From Linum tenue (lineage: Eukaryota > Streptophyta > Magnoliopsida > Malpighiales > Linaceae), in NCBI GenBank assembly GCA_946122785.1, contig CAMGYJ010000010.1, positions 26,329,608 through 26,393,607 of the forward strand: a stretch of 64,000 nucleotides of DNA. Direction: 5' to 3'. Positions within the stretch are counted from its first letter, which is position 1, and each line of letters opens with the position of its first letter. Below, piece after piece: positions 34,476 to 46,499 of this stretch. The notes under the pieces were generated by a model. It was not told the DNA's origin and ran no database searches. It saw only the letters and a list, made by a program, of their open reading frames with translations. Made by a program: the position numbers and the translations under genes.

Positions 34476-35117
34476 CAGGGGCGGATACATGAGGGTTTAG
34501 GGGTGTCCCGGGACACCGCTAAAATTTGGGAATATGATTATTCAATCCCCGGTAATAGTTTTGTATGGATAAAAAATTTATAATTAGTGATTTGGGACAC
34601 CCTACAACGATAATACTATCCTCGGTACTAGTTTGCGTATACTTAAAAAAAAATAAGCGATAGTCTGTGTTATTCAAACTTAGGATATACTATATTTTTT
34701 AAACATTGTCCTCCATTAAGTTGCAACTCATTTGTTGTTCTATTTTAAACACTACATAATAGTAAAAAGTTATTCCTTATCCCCGACTATTTCCAAAACC
34801 TAACAATTAAACTAATTATGGGCTACCCTTAATTTGAATTGATTTTATGGTTACACAACAAGTGTTGAAAGAGTCTTTTCAACTTTGAGTTACATCAATA
34901 ACAAGGTTAGAAATCCATATGCGATCAGTTCGTGAACTATTGTCTAGTAGGATATACAGATTTGTTGAGCAATTTATTAAGCCTATTTTTTAATCTTTTT
35001 CAGAATATAAAAACACGTCATGGCCTTATGTTAAAATTTGTACTAGTCTGATATTTTTTTATTTATGAATTTTTTTTAAGAGGACACCCCTGTTAAAATT
35101 TTCTAGATCCGCCACTG
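34476..35117 (+). mobile_element. hAT element (642 bp) nested in the copia element, with 8-bp target duplication
   Basis: CATGTATC is present at 34468-34475 and again at 35118-35125. The termini CAGGGGCGGATACATGAG and TTCTAGATCCGCCACTG are the imperfect inverted repeats typical of hAT. GGGGTGTCCCGGGACACC near the left end has its counterpart GGACACCCCTG near the right end. It sits at the junction of the copia 3' LTR and polypurine tract, so it postdates the copia insertion. A piece of hAT transposase is retained inside. Confidence 0.92.
34855..34924 (+). pseudogene. hAT transposase C-terminal dimerisation fragment
   Basis: The frame reads TTSVERVFSTLSYINNKVRN. SxERxFS followed by a basic stretch is the signature of the hAT C-terminal dimerisation region. 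Upstream and downstream frames are closed, so this element is an internally deleted derivative of an autonomous one. Confidence 0.8.
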
Positions 35118-35269
35118 CATGTATCCCTTTACGCCCCTGCAATATGGAGGTGGCATCAACAAGCCTAATTTTGGACAGAAGAAGAAGAAAATGAGTACAC
35201 AGAAGCGGTTAAGTAAGAAGATCCGCCAGCTGAGACGACGTGGGAAGATGACGAACCACCAGCTGGCGA

Positions 35270-36734
35270 GACTTGACGAAACGACGAACGAAGTTAAAGT
35301 CCAGAGCAAGGTGTTTCATACTAGAGTGAAACACTGGGTTGGAGCTGAAATAGACAAAACCCAAATTATCACAGAAGATAGTAGGAGGCGCCGTGAGAGA
35401 CCGATGAAGTTTCGTCAGAAGGTTGTGTATCCACTGGGCCTCGGAAGTAGCCAGTGCGAGCGCACAATACTCTACCTCTGTGCTGGATCAAGCGACAATA
35501 AGTTGCTTCTTCCACCTCCACGAGATAAGAGTGTCACCAAGATAGATAAAAAAACCCTGAGGTGGAAGTGCGGTCATCGAGATCACCAGTCCAATCGGAG
35601 TCAATGAACACACGAAGAAAAAGGGGTTGGCGAGCACAGTTGATACGCAGACTAAGAGTACGGGTGCCAGCAACGTACCGAAGAAGACGCTTAACGTACT
35701 CCAATGCATTATAGTGGGAGCATGCATGAACTGAGAGAGCCGATTAACGACAAAAGCAACATTCGATCGTGTGGCAACAAGATACTGAAGAGTACCAACA
35801 ACCTGGCGATAAAGAGTAGCATCCGCCGGAGAAGAACCATCAGCAAGATGAGGACGAGCAGTAGAGGAGAGCGGAGTAGATCAACCACATACTTGTGCTA
35901 AAACAAGAATTAGCCAGTGGGTGTGGGAATGACCTCAATAACAAGGAAAAAATTCACATGGTCGAGGTGTTTCAGAGAAAAGCGCTCCACCAGCTGCTTA
36001 TGAAAAGATGAAAGAAAGCCAGGGTTGTTGCCAGTAAGAAGCAAATCATCAACATACATGCATCAGAAAATATGCGAGAATACCACGTCGGTGGTACACG
36101 AACAAGGAAGCATCATAACTAGTCTTCATGAACCCACAATGAATAAGAACGAGCTCAACGCATCATACCATGCGCGTGGATCCTGCCAAAGTCCACAGAT
36201 CACCTTACAAAGATGACAACCATGTCGGGGATAACGAGGATCATGAAATCCCGGTGGTTGAGACATATACACCTCCTCCTGGAGCGGACTCTGAAGGAAC
36301 GCATTATGAACGTCGAACTAAAAACGTCCTGATGGTGACTGGCTTCAAAACGGGACTGTAGGTCTTATGAAAGTCCACCCCCGATTGTTGATGAAAGCCC
36401 TTTGTCACAAGACAAGATTTAAACCGCTCAAGAAACCATCTGGTAAAAATTTAACACGATATACCCAGCGATAACCCACCACATTAAAGTTGGGTTGACG
36501 AGGGAAGAGATCCCAAGTATGGTTCGCACACAACGCTTGATTCTCAGACACCATCGCCTGTCTCCATTCAGCATATTTGAGAGCTTTTTTTACCGAGGTT
36601 GGTTCAAGACGAGGCAAAGATGAGTCCTGCAGCTGAGTCGCTTTAGCATATTTCGGGTTAGGCTTCCGAATATTGGTCTTACCAAGAGTAACCATAGGAT
36701 GTTGTTGCATGCTGAACTGGATGGAAAGGACCAA
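35270..36734 (-). pseudogene. Copia reverse transcriptase and RNase H (broken)
   Basis: Reading leftward: AEWRQAMVSENQALCANHTW and VVGYRWVYRVKF open the reverse transcriptase (about 36630-36430). FHKTYSPVLKPVTIRTFL follows across a frame change (about 36370), then the catalytic box as MHVDDLLLTGNN (about 36050), with His where YVDD normally has Tyr. RNase H is seen as SSTEVEYCALATSEAQW (about 35500) and FHSRMKHLALDFNFVR (about 35320), ending with ADQLADLLTKPL. Stops interrupt it at several points. The adjacent window for the PPT is disrupted by the hAT insertion. Confidence 0.85.
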
Positions 36735-36738
36735 CCAA

Positions 36739-37862
36739 CTAAGAGTCAGCTGTCGATGCAGTAGAGGGGTCGACAGGTGGAGTGGCGGCCGACGAACCTG
36801 TCTTAGTGGAAGAGCTCGAGGACGGGGGCAGCTGGTGAGTCGAGGAGGGAGTAGCTCCTAGTGACGGAGTCGAAAAGGAAAGAACGTACACAGAGGGAGT
36901 AAATGCAGCAAGCGATGACGAAAGAGAAGTGGATGCAGCTAGACTCGGTGTTTCAACAAAGACGACATGGCGTGAGAGGAAAAGACGCCGAGTAGATAAA
37001 TCAAAACAACGATACGCACTTTGCTTATTGGAGTACCCAATGAAAATACACGGATGGGAATGAGACTCTAATTGTTTGTCGAGTACGGACGAAGCCACGG
37101 GTAACACAAACAACCAAAGACAAGAAGCTTGGAATAATTGGGGTACTCATTAAAAAGAATGGTGAAAGGAACTGGACCACGCAAAGAAGACGAGGGAAGA
37201 CTATTAATAAGATATACAACAGTGGAAAATGCATAAGACCAGTAATGAAGAGGAAGCTTAGCACGGTGAATCAAAGTGAGACCAGTTGCCACAATATGAC
37301 GATAATTACATTCAGACAAGCCATTATGCTCAGGCGTAAAAGGAGGAGTCAAAAGATGGGTGATGCCATAAGCAGACAAATCATGACGATGTTTTTGAAA
37401 CTCACACCCGCCGTCAGTATAAAACCGGCAAATAGATGTGGAAAAGTGGTTGTCGACTAGCCATTTGGACGCAAGAAAGACGGATAAAACATCAGATTGG
37501 CAACGAAGTGGACAAAACCATGTATAGAGAGAAAAATAATTCACTAAAACAAGATAGTACGAATAACCATCGACTGAAGTAAAAGGGGCATGTTCCCACA
37601 CATCCGAAAATAACAAGTCCAAGGGACGAGAACTAGAAAGACTAGACACACTAAACATACGTTTATGACTCTTCGAACAAAGACAAGAATTACAATGTGA
37701 AATAGCCGACTTAAGAACAGGGAGAAAGTTGACACGAATAAGACAGGAAAAAGCTCGAGAAAATGGATGACGAAGACGACAGGCCACAATTCTGGGTGTT
37801 ACGAGTGGTGACCAAAGCAAGATGAACGGAACTAGTCCCACCACCAAGCTCATACGTGTCAC
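36739..37862 (-). pseudogene. Copia integrase and linker (mostly open)
   Basis: The zinc-binding part ends in CNSCLCSKSHKRMF. The core shows LLFSDVWEHAPF (first Asp), FYTDGGCEFQ (second Asp) and PEHNGLSECNYRHI (Glu in the expected place, normally in AERKHRH). KLPLHYWSYAF, KLLVFGCLCYP and HPCIFIGYSNKQSAYRCFDL are standard copia integrase C-terminal motifs. A frame change lies near 37070-37110. The tail to 36739 is Ser/Pro/Thr-rich linker before the reverse transcriptase. Confidence 0.85.
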
Positions 37863-37869
37863 TGTTGTT

Positions 37870-38181
37870 CCTTCCGGTCAGCATCGCCTCCTTTGTTCTT
37901 AGATCCTTCACAATAAAAGAATGAGCAAAGAATTCCACCAAGACAAGGTTAGCACGACAAAGCTTAGCAACAGATAATAGGTGCTTGCAAATACCAAGAA
38001 GACACAAGATATCACAAAGATTCAAACAACGAGTAGGTGTCAAGATAGAAGAAGAACCAATGTGTGTAATGGCCATAACTGTACCATCATCGAGATACAC
38101 CTTGTCCGGACCATTATAGTTAGAGTAGAGAGCTAGATTACCAAGATCATGAGTCACGTGATGCATGGCGGCGAAATCCAA
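37870..38181 (-). pseudogene. Copia protease region with lost catalytic triad
   Basis: The frame reads LDFAAMHHVTHDLGNLALYS where intact copia elements have D-S/T-G followed by A-x-x-H. The catalytic Ser/Thr-Gly is replaced by Phe-Ala. YNGPDKVYLDDGTVMAITHI and HLLSVAKLCRANLV follow, the usual downstream motifs. A functional aspartic protease is not expected. Confidence 0.8.
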
Positions 38182-38269
38182 GAGGCAAGGTTCTGCAGCC
38201 TGCTCTGATGGGCGAGGAGAGGCGGCAGATGTAGTGGTATTCGCCTGGGAGGTTTATGAGGAAACAATA

Positions 38270-39171
38270 GATAGCACTAAAGAATCGAGTGTCCTTGTTT
38301 CTCGCAATACTGACAAATAACATGAGTAGGCCAGTGATCATCATCACCGTGAGGAGAATCCCAAGAACTAGACGAAGGGAGTGAGAAAGGAGAAGCGGCA
38401 CAAACCGAACCCCGTCCAGTGCTTCCACCGCGGCAACCACGCCCACGGCCATGCTGTGTAGCGAACACAGTGGCAGGAGCATCAGGAGTCTTGGTGGTGC
38501 GAAGATCACCCTCAAGGGCCACCAAACTATCAGGAAGATCCTCAAGAGGAGGAATGGTATCGCGAGCACAAATGGCGGAAGAAAATTCTCGATAATCAGG
38601 CCCCAGTCAACGCAGACAGAGCATGGCCAACTCGACATAAAAAACTGGAGCTACAGCAAGCGCAAGCTTTGTGGTCACATGTACGAAGCTGTTGAATGAA
38701 TGAAACAACATCTCGATAATCCGTGGTCTCACCATACAAGCGATCACATAAAGTCATGACGCGAGATTGAGACGAGCCAGCATAGAGACGTTGGAGAGTC
38801 GACCAAGCTGTAAAGGAGGTGGGCGACAAGCTGATGAAGGGTAAAACACCCTCGGAGACAAACGCAAAGATGCCATTCAAGAGGAGCTGGTCCTGACGAT
38901 ACCAGCGTAAATAAGCAGGGTTACGAACCGAAGCGCCATTGACCGTGACCATGGCAGCCGGGGCAACAAGCGTGCCATCGAGGTAAATAGTGAGATCGAG
39001 CCCAAAAAGAAGAAACATAAGTTGGGCACGCCTAGAAGGGAAGTTCTGGGCGGCGAGCTTCGGCGGGAGGGAAGCGGCTGAGTGGAACGTGAGAAGACCT
39101 GCTTCACCAAAGGAGACGCCAGTAACGCTAGTGAAGACTTCTTCCGAAGAGGCTGAGCTGACACCAGACAT
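38270..39171 (-). pseudogene. Copia gag with stop inside the zinc knuckle
   Basis: The likely start is MSGVSSASSEE at 39171. Gag core motifs are NPAYLRWYRQDQLLLNGI, AWSTLQRLYAGSSQSRVM and YRDVVSFIQQL. A frame change near 38640 leads to GPDYREFSSAICARDTIP and a Gly/Arg-rich stretch. The zinc knuckle reads CQYCEKQGHSIL followed by a stop codon and Cys, so the stop falls between the His and last Cys ligands. Confidence 0.83.
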
Positions 39172-39266
39172 TGTGAAGCAGCAACAAGCAATGTGAGAAA
39201 GAGCGAGAGACATTGAACGTGTGTGTCGGGGAGAAAAAATGAGGGTTTCTTAGAGTTGGAAAGCTA

Positions 39267-39278
39267 GCTCTGATACTA
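39267..39278 (-). other. Primer-binding site of the copia element
   Basis: On the minus strand TAGTATCAGAGC differs by one base from the consensus TGGTATCAGAGC, complementary to initiator tRNA-Met. It abuts the 5' LTR. Confidence 0.85.
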
Positions 39279-39406
39279 AGTAAGGTTTAGGTAAAATGTG
39301 TGTACATTATCATTATAACAAGGGGTATTTATACCCAAGGAATACAGGTAGAATATACTATAAGGACAAGGAAACTACTAACTTATGATACAAGTAAAAT
39401 ATATCA
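39279..39406 (-). repeat. 5' LTR of the copia element
   Basis: Homologous to 34349-34469 through ATTATCATTATAACAAGGGG and AAGGACAAGGAAACTACTAA. The terminal base next to the PBS has changed from the expected CA end. Confidence 0.78.
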
Positions 39407-39409
39407 CAT

Positions 39410-40640
39410 ATCCTACCATACATATAAGCACGTTCTCCTTATGTACCTACACAATTCAATATTTCCTAGCCTCCCCGCAAATTAAGGGAGGACTTTAGAG
39501 TCTTTTTCATCTTAATTATCGGTGGCTATCATTTCAACTGGGCCACTTAGGCTGGCCGCTTTCTTTTCCCGCAGCCCACTGGGCACTAGCTAGCATTGTC
39601 TGTATAATCCCCACTTCCTATAAAAAGAAAATTCCTACAATCCTCCATTAAATAGCCATTAGCCATGGTTTTACTAATGAATTATGATAAGCTTGCTGCT
39701 TTGCTAATAAAAAAGGTTATAGGTGTGATGTGGGATCAATATGTACGGAATTTCATGCATTAATTTAATTTAATATAATATTTAAAATTTTGGAAAATAA
39801 ACAATGAAAATAATAATTTTAATTACAATCTTATAGGAATCTAATTAGATATCTCCATTTATCACAATCTCTCTCCTTATTCCTTAATTTTCAATACCTT
39901 AACATTATTAAATGATATGTATCTTTTTTATTTCAATTTAAACTATACATATTTTGGCATAGAACAATTACATTTAATTGGATTTGCACAATAATATTCA
40001 TTCAAATATGATTTAAATAAAACATATATCCTTCTAAAAATATGGTCACAATTACGTGTTAGGTTCCTTTACGACAATGATACAGAAGTACACCAATATA
40101 TAGTATAAAATTTGTACAATATTATTATATTTTTCGTACCTCATTGTTACTAAATGGTACGTATCTCTTTCATTTAAATTTCAATTGCATATTTTTTTCA
40201 TGAAAATTTTTTATTTAATGTGATTTACCATAAAATGATATTTCAATATAATTATGATTCTCTTTGCATTTGCTTCGCACAAAATGGGAAAGAGAAGTTT
40301 TTTTGTTGATGGTGGAGTTTCTTGAGAGTAAAAAGATACTGACACTGGTCATTTTAAAATACTTATAATATCGTGTTATTAAGTTTATTATGAGTTGATA
40401 TACCTTTGCATGATTTCTAACTTTTTATTTTTAATAACAATCTTCGCAGAAGGCACAAATTGCAATGTTAGTAATCTTTCTTATGGATGCTCATTTTCTA
40501 TTTTTCAAACAATTGAAAAATTAGACTTTGGTAAAAAAAATCATTATTTGTTAATTCGCATGACATTGACATACAATCATAACACGAACATAAGAGAAAA
40601 GGATAAGCTAAAATTTAAGTTTGAAATTTTGTTAATTACT
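39410..40640. other. AT-rich stretch, probably the body of a Helitron
   Basis: No gene is recognised. Very AT-rich from about 39740. It likely includes the body of the element whose 3' end is at 40683; the 5' TC end was not fixed. Confidence 0.35.
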
Positions 40641-40651
40641 GTTATCATATT

Positions 40652-40683
40652 GCAACCGGCCAATGGGCCGGGGTACAATCTAG
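40652..40683 (+). mobile_element. Helitron 3' terminus
   Basis: Hairpin CCGGCCAATGGGCCGG, a short spacer, then CTAG at 40680-40683 followed by T. This is the expected Helitron 3' structure and insertion context. Confidence 0.65.
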
Positions 40684-40689
40684 TCTCTA

Positions 40690-41065
40690 ATATGAACTAA
40701 TTAAGGAACATCATTGTCAAAATTCATTGGCATGACGTGAGTCGTGACATTGCGTGTTTATCATTATATGCGTTAATAGATAAAATTGAGTTATACTCCG
40801 ACCAACCTAATAACGTTAACAAGTTTGTTATGATAATTGGAATTTCTCAGACATTTTTCAAATCAATTGAGTGGTTACAAAATCTTTCAATCATGAATTG
40901 TGATGGAAGTTTTACTAGACAACAATAAAGTATTTTATAATTAAATCACGATTTACCCGCAATTGACATAATTGCTTGATTAGCAGCTAATCCAGATTTG
41001 AGAAGGATTACAAAACGAAGAAGAAGAAGGTTAGGAGGAAGACTATAACAAGAGGAATACAACTT
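40690..41065. other. AT-rich intergenic stretch
   Basis: Between two Helitron-related segments. No gene or RNA seen. Confidence 0.4.
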
Positions 41066-41068
41066 TTC

Positions 41069-41160
41069 ATCTATCTATAATCTATATCTATCTATATCTA
41101 TATCTATCTATCTATATCTATATCTATATCTATATTTATCTATCTATATCTATATCTATA
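41069..41160. repeat. TCTATA/TCTA microsatellite
   Basis: Tandem TCTATA and TCTA units for about 90 bases. It may overlap the 5' TC-terminus of the following Helitron. Confidence 0.9.
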
Positions 41161-43672
41161 GTAAATATTATGGCTATTCAAAAATAACTTCTTGCCACAT
41201 AAGCACTTGGTGAATGCACAAGTTGCCAAGGTGGACAATTTTTTTACAAACAAAAAACTATTTATTGATCTATTTATGAAGCTATCTCTCTCTTCTTTTA
41301 ATAATTACACTCATTTTTAATAAAATTAAAATAAGTTAATTTTTTATGAAACATTTAAACAAACAAACACATACATAAGTAATAATCTTTTTTTTCAATT
41401 AAACAAACTATAAAGATGGAAACAGAGAGTGATATATCATATTTGTTTAACCTAAGCGGATTAAATCTGATTAAGTAAATTTTCTACTCATTTTTACTAA
41501 AATTTAATAATAAGTTACATTTTGACGAAGGAAAAAAAATACACACATAAATAATAATATTTTCAATTAAACAAAATATAAACGATGGTCTAAGAGAAAA
41601 CAAGTGTTTGATAATCAATCGACTTTGAGAAATGATCGATATGACTATATGTTTTTTTGCTATCAAACACTCACTTCTTTCTAATGTATATACCTATCAA
41701 ATAAAACAAGTATAAACTTTATAGCAAAATGTTTGAATATAAACTTGACAGAGCAATAATTATTATTTTTTTAAAAACTTCTTATTTATTCTGATTAAAT
41801 AAAAACATATTAATTATTAATGCAAACTTTTAATTTGTTTATGTTCCTTTTCCCATTTTGATTGTCTCACTAGAAATAAAATCTAACTTTGAAAATAAGA
41901 AATCAATAAAGTATGTCAACCACCATAAAAATAAACAAAACCCTCTTATTAATTGCTAATTTTTTTGAGATTTCTAATATTTTTATTCTCATAATTTATA
42001 GAGAAGGAAATGGTAATGCATATGATTTTTTTTTATTTGTATGAGAATAGGAGGCAGGAGTTACACGAGGCAACGATTAGATGACAAAATTTTGAGTAGT
42101 TGTAACATATTTTTGCCTGTTAACGAAAAAAGTTCATCTGATCATTGTGAAGATGAGGTGAACCAAGCCGAGGGTTGTCAACTGCTCCCTGTTCCTCCTT
42201 GATTTGAAGCTGGCAACTGTTCTCACTTTCTCAGCGATACGTTATTGTTTGCGGTTGACTGGCCGAGTTATACTCTTCTTCCCATTTTTTTCTTAATTTC
42301 TTCCAAATTATAACTGCTGGATGGTAAATTTTCTCACTCTTGATTATTGAATGTATTTCTTCTTTGTTTTTCAAGGAGAAAGGTCGCCATATACTTTTAT
42401 TTAAATATATAAAATATAATTAGAAAGGTTCATTGGTTGGACTTAGGGCATACCTCATTTGATTGAATAATTGATCATTTTTCTTGAATGCCTATTGCAA
42501 CCCGATTTCTCGAATGTTGAAATAGAAAGAAGAGTTGTGATGGTTGTTTATTATATTTTATGTTCATGATTGACATGCTACTAGCTAGCAATACAATGAT
42601 GATCTGTTTAGTAATTAGTAGGTAGCAAAGAGGTTATAAGTAGAAGGGAACATAATTGGGGTTTTATAAAGGTCGCGAAGAAGAAAGAAAATGATAATGG
42701 TGGTTTCTCGGTTGTCTATTTCGATGTTTTTTTTTAATTTCTACATGTTTGCGGTGACATTTGTTTGTTTCATTAAGGTGAATTTTTCCGCATTGAATCC
42801 CTAACTAAGGCTTGATTTTGACATGATTGTTTTCTTACAAACTTCTATTTGGATTGATGCATATATCAGTTCACAAATGAGGAATTAATCTGCATGATAA
42901 AATTAGTAGAGTTGTATTGAAGACTGCTCCTTTCATTATTTTTCTATGTTGTTATTAGGTAAAAATCACAATTCTTTTCTGCAGGAGATGTGTAGCTCTC
43001 TACAAAATATAAATTGTATTTAAGTATATGCAGTTTAATTTGCTGAAAATATTGCTTTAATAAGTTTGTGACAGCTGATAGTTTTTTTATGTGGTTGGTT
43101 TTCTAGAACATTTCAAGGTAATCAAACGAGTACGTGGAACGGTGGAAGATTGATGGACGTGGATGCTAATGAGTTTCCTCATTATTCCAAAGTTTTTATG
43201 TGTAAGTGATAATACACGATATTCATGGGATTTAGATCGGAATATTCTCTATTATCGTATACCGACATTTGAGAAGGGAGAGAAAATTCACTGATTTTTT
43301 TTATTAATTGAAGCATATTTTCTTATTCTGACTTCTTATTTTGTGGCTGTAAATTTTGTAACTTCTTTATCACAATTGTGTGCTAAAGAATGAATAACTC
43401 TTATGTTTATAATCTTAAAGTCGAGTTCGATAAAAAAAATTCTAAATCAATAAAGAACAATTTACAAAGAGCTCAGTTAATAAAATTAAAATGTTCATAA
43501 ATAAACAAAATGTATAAAAGTATGAAACAATACCTGAAATAAGGTAAGTGGGATTTACAATTCCATATATATTACCTTAACAAACATAAATAATAATAAC
43601 AATTAGAATACTATAACGAATTATAACATAACCAAACAAAATACACCGCCCAACGGGCGGGTAAAAAACTAG
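41140..43672 (+). mobile_element. Probable non-autonomous Helitron
   Basis: The 3' end is clear: hairpin CCGCCCAACGGGCGG at 43646-43660, then AAAAAACTAG ending at 43672, followed by T. The 5' end is placed within or just after the TCTATA tract. The following words, CTTGCCACATAAGCACTTGG and GTTGCCAAGGTGGACA, resemble the starts of many plant Helitrons. The interior (about 2.5 kb) is AT-rich with no Rep/helicase reading frame, so it is non-autonomous. The left boundary is uncertain by about 80 bases. Confidence 0.6.
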
Positions 43673-43679
43673 TATATTT

Positions 43680-46480
43680 AAAGTAGATTCATGGTTGTAA
43701 TTGTCTCATTTCAAATTTTGTGACCCGACACTAATTTCAAGAAGGTTATTTTTGTCATTTCACCCAATTCATCTTCATATATTAAAAATATCATCATCAA
43801 GATTTGAACCTTGTTGGTCACTTAAATGAAGACAAAGCATTATAACCAACTAGGCTACATTATATTTATTATTATTTCTTCAATTAAACTCTAGAATAAG
43901 TTTGATAATAAGTGTACGTGGGCACCGAGTCGGGCCGTCCACGGGCTAGCACGACACGGCACGAGCACGGACATGAAATATATAGGTCATCTTGGCATGA
44001 GGTGGGTCTTGCCGGGCCTACTACTTTCCATATCTTATTGAGTATAAAAACAGACATAGCAAGGAAATAATATTTATTTGATATAAAATAAATATAGAAA
44101 GAATTAATAATGTACAAAAGATATAAAGGCAAAACATGGGTTGACTTTTCAGGGATTCAAATTTCCAGCCACCAGAGAGCTTTCCGGAGGGTAAGCATGT
44201 CATTACATGTTGTTCATTTCACCATTTTTTTATGTGTAGGCCCAGACAAGATAAACCTCATTATACATTTTGATTCTTCATATAAATAAAATTGTTTGAA
44301 GAATGAACAAACTCTATACTCACTCTGTAGGTTGAATGAATTTTGGCTTTATCATTTACAATAACTGGTACTTTTATAATATCACGATGTTTGAAATTTT
44401 CTGTATTGTTTAGAAGTATACTCTTTATTTTTCCCATTAGTGGAAGACGGTTGAAATGAAAGATTTCATCTAGTATTCAAAGTTGAGTACTGAGTGCATT
44501 GATTGAGGGTCTTTTAACTTTGTGGTAGGAATGAGGATACACTTAATCATGCAAATGTTTATAGATGTAGATTTAAAAAAAATTCATTTCTATCAAAATA
44601 TCTACAAATAGTATTAGGTAATCATACACATTGCCACCAATTACCGCACCCATAATCCAAATGACCATATATATTTTCAATACTCATGACTATTTTTTCC
44701 GAAATCATGAATCTTTAATATTTTTTTTATAAAATTATATTTTCACAAGTAATTATATGTTTGTAGAATGAAGTATTTTATTTAATTAAAAATTGAAAGA
44801 AATACTTTAAAAATTTAAGATTTGGTCATTATTATAGCCTTCAACCTTTCTCATATGCCAATGTAAGTTATTATCAACCACAAATTTGTTTGGAGATATA
44901 TATTTGTTACTAATGAATTAGTATTTGATAATTTATATCTTTTTAATTATTATATTTAGATTGATTTTTTTACGAATTGGTCAATCCCTTAAAGTTTGTA
45001 ATGACTATTAAGCCCGATGATTAGTTTGGTGTGATTGGCCATTTTCATCGATAATTGTGGGACCCCTGTGAGTTTGTGAGTTTCATTTTATCTCCAACTT
45101 CGGTGACGACCATTTTTAGTGAGAAAGAGTCGAGATTGGAGTGGTTGCAGGCCAATATAGAGGTTATTTGAAAGTTGTTTTTAGGGGGTCTACATCAATA
45201 TCGTTTTACTCTGTTTCCCATAACGGAATGAAATTTTTTGAATTATGACCTAAAAATATGTTCACATAAGCAAGAAATGCAGTACTGCTTGTCATTTATG
45301 GAATTTTTTTGTATGGACAACACTTTGTTTGAAATCATATATGTTACTATTAATTGCATTTTCTTTGTTAGTAATTTGGTATTTCTCATGTTTCAATGCG
45401 TTCAAAGCATTTAAAGAGTAGTTTGAGGGTTGTATAGATAGTTTATGGAAAAATACAAAGCAAAACACACATTATCAGTGTGAATGACACATACAAGGAT
45501 ATGGACTGAATTACCAGAAATAGTGAGGATTTAATATTTAATTTTTTGTGTAAGTTGTTAATAAAAAGTAGGTTTAACCTTGCAAAACTACTGATTTCAC
45601 CTCTTTTGAGAATTATTTATGATTTAAATTGATTCAATTTATTATACATATATTTCATAATATATATTAGTTTCGTACACATTTTGTAAAAAAATACCTA
45701 AGTTTGTACTGAAAAAAGTATGTGATAGTCTATAATAAAAGAACCAATAAAAAAGGTATGTGATAGGGATACTCTGCGTTGAGGTCGTGATTCAACCATT
45801 TCATATAACTAAACTGACTATCGGCTTAGGCACGGATAGACTATTTTCTAATCACACCGCTGATACGATACAATTTTGCGAATACATATAAGGGTTAATA
45901 CCTTATTCTAGCCCGAACTATGCCATATAATCAAATTTGGCCCGTTGTTTCAGAAATTAACATTCTGGCCTCAACTATGCACCATATAGACTCAATTGGC
46001 CTGACTTGTGAATCAGCATTCTACGCTGACATGGATGTCATGTGGAAAATAAAAATTCAATAATTTTAATTTAGATTAAATGTTAAATTTTTATTGTCTA
46101 TGTTATGTTAAATCATAAGTAACAAAAGGAACAAAAGTAGGTTACAAAAATATTTATACTTTAAATACTTTTGTTATGTTAAATCATAAGTACAAAAAGT
46201 AGAAAAACAAGTTATAACAAACTCAAAGTTCAGATCTGGGCTGATCGTAAAAGGAACCAGTCGATTTCTTGTCCAAATTATAAAGCAAACGAAAATGAAA
46301 AAGGTTAAGCATGAGAAGAGGAAACACACCAAACCATTAAAACCAAATTAACCAAACAACTGTAATCCACCAAACTAATAAAACCAATTTAACCAAAAAA
46401 GGGAAACTTGCTAGGCAGATGGTGTACTGATGCTCCCCCCTCAGTAGCTGACAGTTTTAGTTTACAGTCTTGAACAAAAT
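43680..46480. other. AT-rich intergenic stretch
   Basis: No gene is recognised. A small GC-rich island at 43918-44030 (GGGCCGTCCACGGGC, CACGACACGGCACG) looks like a transposon fragment. At 45890-46040 the text CTAGCCCGAACTATGCC and GGCCTCAACTATGCACC looks like a degenerate long-TIR element end. Neither has a matching partner that I could find. Confidence 0.4.
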
Positions 46481-46499
46481 AGATTCAAAGTACTAGAAT

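Larger units (their letters stand above)
34349..39406 (-). mobile_element. Ty1-copia retrotransposon, decayed, with nested hAT element
   Basis: The domain order on the minus strand (gag, protease, integrase, reverse transcriptase, RNase H) is the copia order. It has a short LTR at each end (121 and 128 bp) and a PBS inside the right LTR. Stops and frame changes occur in all parts, so no functional polyprotein remains. No clear 5-bp target duplication is seen, so one terminus may be altered. It lies about 450 bases downstream of the glycine-rich protein gene, in opposite orientation. Confidence 0.88.

Noticed and set aside
41069..41160. CRISPR-like array
   Set aside because: Simple microsatellite without spacers, in a plant genome.
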